Shown here one piece after another: positions 6,484 through 9,816 of a stretch of 9,816 bases of DNA (its first letter is position 1; each line of letters opens with the position of its first letter). The notes under the pieces are model-generated. The model was not told the origin of the DNA. It saw only the letters and a program-made list of their open reading frames with translations, and searched no databases. The position numbers were made by a program, and so were the translations under genes. The stretch is from an uncultured Eubacterium sp. (GTDB lineage Bacteria > Bacillota > Clostridia > Lachnospirales > Lachnospiraceae). The stretch lies in NCBI GenBank assembly GCA_947573465.1, contig CANPET010000050.1, positions 1 to 9,816 on the forward strand, read 5' to 3'.

Positions 6484-6638
6484 AGAGTGCTTAGCAATTT
6501 TGTCTTTGTCAAACTGTCCATTTTTCTAATGTGTTCCATTAGTTCATTATCCAAAGCGGTTGCTTCATATTCTGGCTCAACCTGCCCAATCAGAGAATCC
6601 AGCGATAAGCCGGTAAGTCTAGCATAGTAAATTAAAAC
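6459..6638 (-). pseudogene. C-terminal remnant of an XRE-family (HTH_3) regulator
   Basis: Read on the minus strand, 59 codons end in TGA (at 6461-6459). They start VLIYYARLTGLSLDSLIGQ, the usual end of an XRE helix-turn-helix domain (a 'xLxxYAxLTGxSLDxLLG'-like helix), and continue with a charged helix ending LLSTLKIWEEEC. There is no start codon or ribosome site in frame, and the DNA-binding helices are missing. Similarity stops around 6638, just where the ribosome site of the plus-strand ORF6N gene begins. It appears to be a regulator gene whose 5' part was lost or replaced. The 264 bases between the VOC and ORF6N genes hold this remnant and the terminator hairpin. Confidence 0.65.
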
Positions 6639-6652
6639 ACGAAGGAGGTAAG

Positions 6653-7762
6653 ATGAACAAAGAAAACATTATTGAAAAAAATGGTAAAGAAATGGTGGAT
6701 AAAACGGAATCAAATGTTAAAGAAACTGTGACGCAGGAAGTTGTTCTTATTAACGAGGAGACAATTCGGGATAAAATATATACGATTCGTGGTCAAAAAG
6801 TTATGTTGGACACTGATTTGTCGAGAATATATGGATACTCTACCAAGGCATTTAATCAACAGGTTAAAAGAAATATTGAGAGGTTTCCAGAAGATTTCAT
6901 GTTTGAGTTGACAGATGAGGAAACTTTAGAAATTTCAAGGTCACAATTTGTTACCTTGAATGAAGGAGTAGGTAGAGGTCATAATATTAAGTATAATCCA
7001 CATGTTTTTACGGAGCAGGGAATCTATATGTTAATGACTGTATTAAAAGGGGATTTAGCTGTTCATCAAAGTATAGAATTAATTCGTATATTTAAAAACA
7101 TGAAAGATTACATTATTGAAAATCAAGGGTTAATCGGTCAGCGTGAATATATTCAATTATCTATGCAGGTAACAGATAGTGTTAGAGATACGACAGAACT
7201 TAGGATAGACTTAATCAGAGTTGAAGACCAAATGTCGGATTTAATAGACAGACTGAGTAATGTAGTAACAAAATCGGAACTATCGGACATCATGAATAAG
7301 TTTGGTAAGCCACAAGTTAAACGAGGCTATATTTTACTGAACGGACAGCCATTTAAAGCAGACTTGGCATATTCACAGATATATGAACAGGCTCAAAAAT
7401 CTATATATGTGGTTGATAATTATATAGGTGTCAAAACATTGGCACTTTTGAAAAATAGTAATCAAGGAGTTAATATAATATTGTTTAGCGATAATATTGG
7501 GAAGAAATTGCATGCAACAGAATTTGAAGATTTTTGTAAAGAGTACCCTGATTGTAGAATAAGTTTACAGCAGTCAGGGGGAATCTTTCACGATAGATAC
7601 ATAATATTAGATTACGGAACTGATTATGAAAAAATATACTTATGTGGCTCATCATCAAAGGATTCAGGAAATAGAGTTACTACTATTTTAGAAGATCCTG
7701 ATAGAGAAAAATATCAGAATATGATTCGTGATTTGTTAAGGAATGACTCTCTTATATTGTGA
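6653..7762 (+). CDS. ORF6N-domain protein fused to a PLD-like C-terminal domain
   Basis: A 369-residue protein with three parts. After a charged leader (1-28), residues about 30-150 form an ORF6N (KilA-N/Bro-like) DNA-binding domain: IYTIRGQKVMLDTDLSRIYG (43-61), NQQVKRNIERFPEDFMFELT (68-87), YNPHVFTEQGIYML (114-127). Residues 150-215 are helical and coiled-coil-like (DLIRVEDQMSDLIDRLSNVV). Residues 222-369 resemble a phospholipase-D-fold domain: IYVVDNYIG (251-259), VNIILFSDN (273-281), and FHDRYIILD with His313, Arg315 and Asp320, an HxK(x)4D motif in which Lys is Arg. Only one such motif is present, as in nucleases that dimerise. ORF6N domains are typical of phages and mobile DNA. AGGAGG lies shortly before the ATG. 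A regulatory or defence role is possible; nuclease activity is unproven. Confidence 0.85.
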   Translation: MNKENIIEKNGKEMVDKTESNVKETVTQEVVLINEETIRDKIYTIRGQKVMLDTDLSRIYGYSTKAFNQQVKRNIERFPEDFMFELTDEETLEISRSQFVTLNEGVGRGHNIKYNPHVFTEQGIYMLMTVLKGDLAVHQSIELIRIFKNMKDYIIENQGLIGQREYIQLSMQVTDSVRDTTELRIDLIRVEDQMSDLIDRLSNVVTKSELSDIMNKFGKPQVKRGYILLNGQPFKADLAYSQIYEQAQKSIYVVDNYIGVKTLALLKNSNQGVNIILFSDNIGKKLHATEFEDFCKEYPDCRISLQQSGGIFHDRYIILDYGTDYEKIYLCGSSSKDSGNRVTTILEDPDREKYQNMIRDLLRNDSLIL

Positions 7763-7774
7763 AAGTGACATGAC

Positions 7775-7832
7775 AAGACTTTATGATCCTGATAGGCATA
7801 TGATTGAGAGGGGAGAATCTATAGAACCATAA
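7775..7832 (+). pseudogene. Fragment of a VOC gene (direct repeat copy 2)
   Basis: The first 52 bases (7775-7826) match 6232-6283 with 3 mismatches, and in frame read RLYDPDRHMIERGESIEP followed by TAA at 7830. No VOC-like sequence is seen before 7775, so this is a broken-off piece rather than a gene. Its end overlaps the last codons of the minus-strand EamA gene. Confidence 0.8.
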
Positions 7833-8232
7833 TAAGTGTTCCAATTGTAATTAAAGCAGCGCCAACTCCTGATTTTATTGTAAAGTCCTCGTGTAGGAAT
7901 ATAAAAGCCAGAACAAGAGTAATTACAACACTTAATTTATCAATAGGGACAACTTTGGAGACTTTACCTAGTTGGAGTGCTTTATAATAGCATAACCATG
8001 AAGCACCAGTTGCCAAACCGGAGAGAATGAGGAAAATCCAACTTTTTTTGCTGATTTCACTAATTCCACTTTGGGTGTTTGTAATAAATACCATTCCCCA
8101 TGCCATTAAGACAACTACAACAGTTCTTATGGCTGTAGCCAAATTTGAATTTACATTGCTTATGCCAACCTTTGCAAGTATAGATGTTAATGCTGCAAAA
8201 AAAGCAGATAAAAATGCAAGAAATGCCCACAT
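7819..8232 (-). CDS. Single-repeat EamA/DMT-family membrane transporter (COG2510-like)
   Basis: A 137-residue integral membrane protein with five predicted helices (about residues 2-22, 32-50, 65-86, 94-115 and 119-137), i.e. one EamA repeat of the drug/metabolite transporter superfamily. Full-size members have ten helices from two repeats; small ones of this length are a known group and probably work as dimers. WLCYYKALQLGKVSKVVPIDKLS (starting at residue 79) and FLHEDF (112-117) are typical of the group. The substrate is unknown. The ATG at 8232 is preceded by GAGG on the minus strand at a 9-base spacing. It is divergent from the XRE regulator at 8473, with a shared 240-base control region. 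Its stop codon and final codon lie within the VOC-derived fragment at 7775-7826, so its 3' end borders a recombination point, although the protein looks full length. Confidence 0.85.
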   Translation of the reverse strand: MWAFLAFLSAFFAALTSILAKVGISNVNSNLATAIRTVVVVLMAWGMVFITNTQSGISEISKKSWIFLILSGLATGASWLCYYKALQLGKVSKVVPIDKLSVVITLVLAFIFLHEDFTIKSGVGAALITIGTLIMVL

Positions 8233-8290
8233 AGTAAATTACCTCATAAAAAAATATTATCGCGAGTAATGCGATTTATTGTTTAACCAA

Positions 8291-8307
8291 AAAGATAGAT
8301 TATCTTT
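8291..8307. promoter_or_regulatory. Palindrome in the EamA/XRE divergent region, candidate operator
   Basis: AAAGATA-GAT-TATCTTT is a 7-bp perfect inverted repeat with a 3-base centre, 59-75 bases upstream of the EamA start. Its size and place suit a dimeric regulator site, possibly for the divergent XRE protein. Nearby ATCGC (8259-8263) and GCGAT (8271-8275) form a weaker repeat in the EamA leader. The role is inferred only from position. Confidence 0.35.
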
Positions 8308-8325
8308 ATGTCGTATTAAGTAAAT

Positions 8326-8372
8326 TGTAGCATGACAGAAAAAACAACACAAGATGCTACATAGCGTTGCAT
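8326..8372. promoter_or_regulatory. Inverted repeat TGTAGCAT/ATGCTACA, candidate regulatory site
   Basis: TGTAGCAT (8326-8333) and ATGCTACA (8354-8361) are exact inverted copies 20 bases apart. A third, nearly matching GTTGCAT (8366-8372) makes an imperfect palindrome with the second. Three copies of one heptamer in 47 bases between divergent genes suggest binding of an oligomeric regulator. No solid -35/-10 pair was found; TTGTTT (8392) with TATGTT (8415) at 17 bases is the best for the XRE gene. Confidence 0.35.
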
Positions 8373-8456
8373 AAATGCCACTGTATATTTCTTGTTTGGA
8401 AATGATACTTTTACTATGTTGGAAGCAAAGCAAATCGAAAGTAAAGTCAGATATTT

Positions 8457-8464
8457 AGGAGGAG
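8457..8464 (+). promoter_or_regulatory. Ribosome binding site setting the XRE start at 8473
   Basis: AGGAGGAG, 8 bases before ATG 8473, is close to consensus. It excludes the longer open frame reaching back to a TTG at 8392, whose extra 27 residues do not look like an XRE N-terminus. Confidence 0.75.
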
Positions 8465-8472
8465 AAATAATT

Positions 8473-9072
8473 ATGACGTTAGGCGAAAAAATAAAAGAAG
8501 CAAGAAAACAGGCTGGATTAACGCAGGAACAGGTGGCGGAGAAACTTATGGTATCACGACAAGCTGTTACAAAATGGGAAACAGATAAGGGCATTCCGGA
8601 TATAGAAAATCTAAAAAACATATCAAAATTTCTTAATGTAAGTATTGATTATTTGTTAGACAATAATCAGGATATGAATAAGTCAGTTATTAGAGAGACA
8701 ATAGATTTATCTGATTATGGAAAGGGGAGAAGAAAAGCTAAAAAAGATAAGATTATACGTGAAAAATACCCGGATGCTGTTATCAATACTTTACTTGGTA
8801 AATTAAAACTTGGTAAGAATGAAAAAATAATAGACAATACACTTGGTTTTTTGACATCGGCACCTTTTGGTATTCCCGATTTTATTAATGAAGTGAAAAA
8901 TCTAGACAAGGAGTTTTATTTAGTAAATCAGGGGGATAAACAATTTTTAGTCATCATTTCAGATGAATTTATTGAAAGTCGTGAATTAACACAAAAAATA
9001 ACCGAAAAGAAATTTGAAATAGGAGAGTGGAAATTTATTAATTGTGGCCGTATAAAGTCTGAAAGGAGATAG
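8473..9072 (+). CDS. XRE-family transcriptional regulator with C-terminal sensing-type domain
   Basis: A 199-residue cytosolic regulator. Residues 3-62 are a classic HTH_3 domain (LGEKIKEARKQAGLTQEQVA, SRQAVTKWETDKGIPD, FLNVSIDYLL), with recognition helix about SRQAVTKWE (28-36). A Lys/Arg-rich linker (residues 85-100) leads to a domain of about 95 residues (EKYPDAVINTLLG, FGIPDFINEV, EFYLVNQGDKQFLVIISDEFIE) seen in other Firmicutes XRE regulators and probably a ligand or protein sensor. It is divergent from the EamA membrane gene, with palindromes between them, so control of that transporter and of itself is the likely arrangement. The gene ends 55 bases before the SGNH hydrolase start and could be co-transcribed with it. 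Confidence 0.85.
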   Translation: MTLGEKIKEARKQAGLTQEQVAEKLMVSRQAVTKWETDKGIPDIENLKNISKFLNVSIDYLLDNNQDMNKSVIRETIDLSDYGKGRRKAKKDKIIREKYPDAVINTLLGKLKLGKNEKIIDNTLGFLTSAPFGIPDFINEVKNLDKEFYLVNQGDKQFLVIISDEFIESRELTQKITEKKFEIGEWKFINCGRIKSERR

Positions 9073-9075
9073 AGT

Positions 9076-9131
9076 ATGAATAACCACAGAATTATAGACT
9101 TATGAATGAAGCATTAGGAGAAAAATTATGA
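9076..9131 (+). other. Tiny frames before the hydrolase gene; possible remnant or leader
   Basis: GGAG (9065-9068), inside the end of the XRE gene, precedes ATG 9076, which opens a 9-codon frame MNNHRIIDL ending at 9105. In another frame 9084-9131 reads PQNYRLMNEALGEKL and stops at TGA, overlapping the hydrolase ATG by 4 bases (ATGA). The second looks like the conserved-style tail of a lost gene, and the first like a frameshifted or chance start. Coding status is unproven. Confidence 0.25.
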
Positions 9132-9763
9132 GTAAAACAATTTTATGCTATGGAGATTCTAATACATATGGGTACAATCCATTAAATGGATTACGATACT
9201 CAAAAGAGACACGCTGGACTGGTTGTCTACAAGAGTTACTTGGTGAAGAATTTTCTATCATAGAAGAGGGGTGCAATGGAAGAACAGCAGTGTTTGAGGA
9301 CCCGGAGGAGGGCTGGAAGAATGGTTATGATTATTTAAAACCATGTTTGAATTCGCATAAGCCAGTAGACATCGTTATTCTAATGCTTGGAAGTAATGAC
9401 CTAAAAACAACATTTGCGGCAACTGCAAAGGAGATAGCTGATGGCGTGGAGATTTTAGTCGATACTATAAAGACTTTTACTGCGGAGAAGCAGGGATTTG
9501 AGCCTGTAATTATTTTGTTATCGCCTCCTGAAATAGGAGAGGGAATTTGTGCTTCTCCCTTTCATTATGCGTTTGACGAGAGTTCTGTATTGCGTTCAAA
9601 AGAATTGCCGGAAGAATACCGTCAGGTGGTAAAAAGAAAAGGCTGTATATTTTGTAAAACATCAGAATATATCAAACCATCACAGGCAGATTCACTGCAT
9701 CTGATGCCGGAAGAACACAAGAAACTGGCAAATGTACTAAAGGAAATAATTATACAAATTTGA
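9128..9763 (+). CDS. SGNH/GDSL-family hydrolase (arylesterase-like)
   Basis: A 211-residue SGNH-fold esterase with all blocks visible. Block I is YGDSNTYGY (residues 8-16) with nucleophile Ser11. Block II Gly48 is in EGCNGRT, which with VFEDPEEGWKNGYDYL resembles the arylesterase/acyltransferase subgroup known from Mycobacterium smegmatis. Block III is LGSND with Asn90, and block V DSLHL carries Asp188 and His191. It lacks a signal peptide, so it acts in the cytosol, removing acyl groups from small esters or carbohydrates; the true substrate is unknown. AGGAG lies 7 bases before the ATG. The next gene begins 17 bases after its stop with a strong ribosome site, so both are likely in one operon. 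Confidence 0.9.
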   Translation: MSKTILCYGDSNTYGYNPLNGLRYSKETRWTGCLQELLGEEFSIIEEGCNGRTAVFEDPEEGWKNGYDYLKPCLNSHKPVDIVILMLGSNDLKTTFAATAKEIADGVEILVDTIKTFTAEKQGFEPVIILLSPPEIGEGICASPFHYAFDESSVLRSKELPEEYRQVVKRKGCIFCKTSEYIKPSQADSLHLMPEEHKKLANVLKEIIIQI

Positions 9764-9780
9764 ATTTGAGGAGGTGTTTT

Positions 9781-9816
9781 ATGTTTAATGAAATATGCAT
9801 ATATGAAGCGAAATTA
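9781..9816 (+). CDS. 5' end of a gene cut by the window edge
   Basis: ATG 9781 opens a frame of 12 codons (MFNEICIYEAKL) running off the window. GAGGAGGTG at 9768-9776 is a near-consensus ribosome site, giving good support for a real start. The residues are too few for a family; the IYEAK pattern would suit a small dimeric alpha-beta barrel protein, but that is a guess. Confidence 0.65.
   Translation, partial: MFNEICIYEAKL

Noticed and set aside
6232..7832. An insertion sequence or transposon defined by the 52-bp repeats
   Set aside because: The repeats are coding DNA of a host-type gene, far longer than usual target duplications, with no transposase and no terminal inverted repeats.
8027..8269. 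Plus-strand 80-residue open frame opposite EamA
   Set aside because: It is antisense to a clear five-helix membrane protein and its sequence reflects the complementary hydrophobic codons.

Overview
The window looks like chromosomal DNA from a low-GC Gram-positive anaerobe, most likely a gut Clostridia/Lachnospiraceae member. The evidence is AT-rich coding sequence, heavy use of AGA, ATA and AAA codons, strong GGAGG-type ribosome binding sites, and proteins of types common in that group (34-residue WR/GIDP repeat protein, EamA single-repeat transporter, XRE regulators). The lineage is an inference, since no rRNA or other marker is present. No tRNA, rRNA, CRISPR array, transposase, integrase or complete mobile element was seen.

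Layout. (1) Positions 2-916: 3' part of a gene that probably begins upstream of the window, closed by a good intrinsic terminator at 977-1013. (2) Positions about 1126-5029: an apparent plus-strand operon with an extended -10 promoter, a 46-codon small ORF overlapping the next gene, a PHP-type histidinol-phosphatase family phosphoesterase, a small O6-alkylguanine-DNA alkyltransferase-like protein with an altered active site, a family-6-like hypoxanthine/uracil DNA glycosylase, and a 678-residue repeat protein. The last gene may also have its own promoter. (3) Positions 5124-6388: a SAM-dependent methyltransferase followed closely by a VOC/glyoxalase-fold protein. (4) Positions 6389-7832: a mosaic patch holding a hairpin, a truncated XRE regulator remnant on the minus strand, an intact ORF6N plus PLD-like fusion gene, and a 52-bp near-copy of part of the upstream VOC gene. 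(5) Positions 7819-9072: a minus-strand EamA-type membrane protein and a divergent XRE regulator sharing a palindrome-rich control region. (6) Positions 9073-9816: remnants of a small reading frame, an SGNH/GDSL hydrolase, and the first 12 codons of another gene.

How the genes may work together. The alkyltransferase-like protein and the deaminated-base glycosylase are adjacent and both belong to DNA base-damage repair families, so they may form a small repair module with the PHP phosphoesterase; this is inference from co-location. The most unusual part is 6232-7832. There an ORF6N/PLD gene, of a kind usual in phages and mobile DNA, sits directly against a decapitated XRE gene and is bracketed by a 52-bp direct repeat (49/52 identical) derived from the VOC coding sequence. 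This points to past recombination at the site. The rest reads as ordinary small accessory and housekeeping genes.
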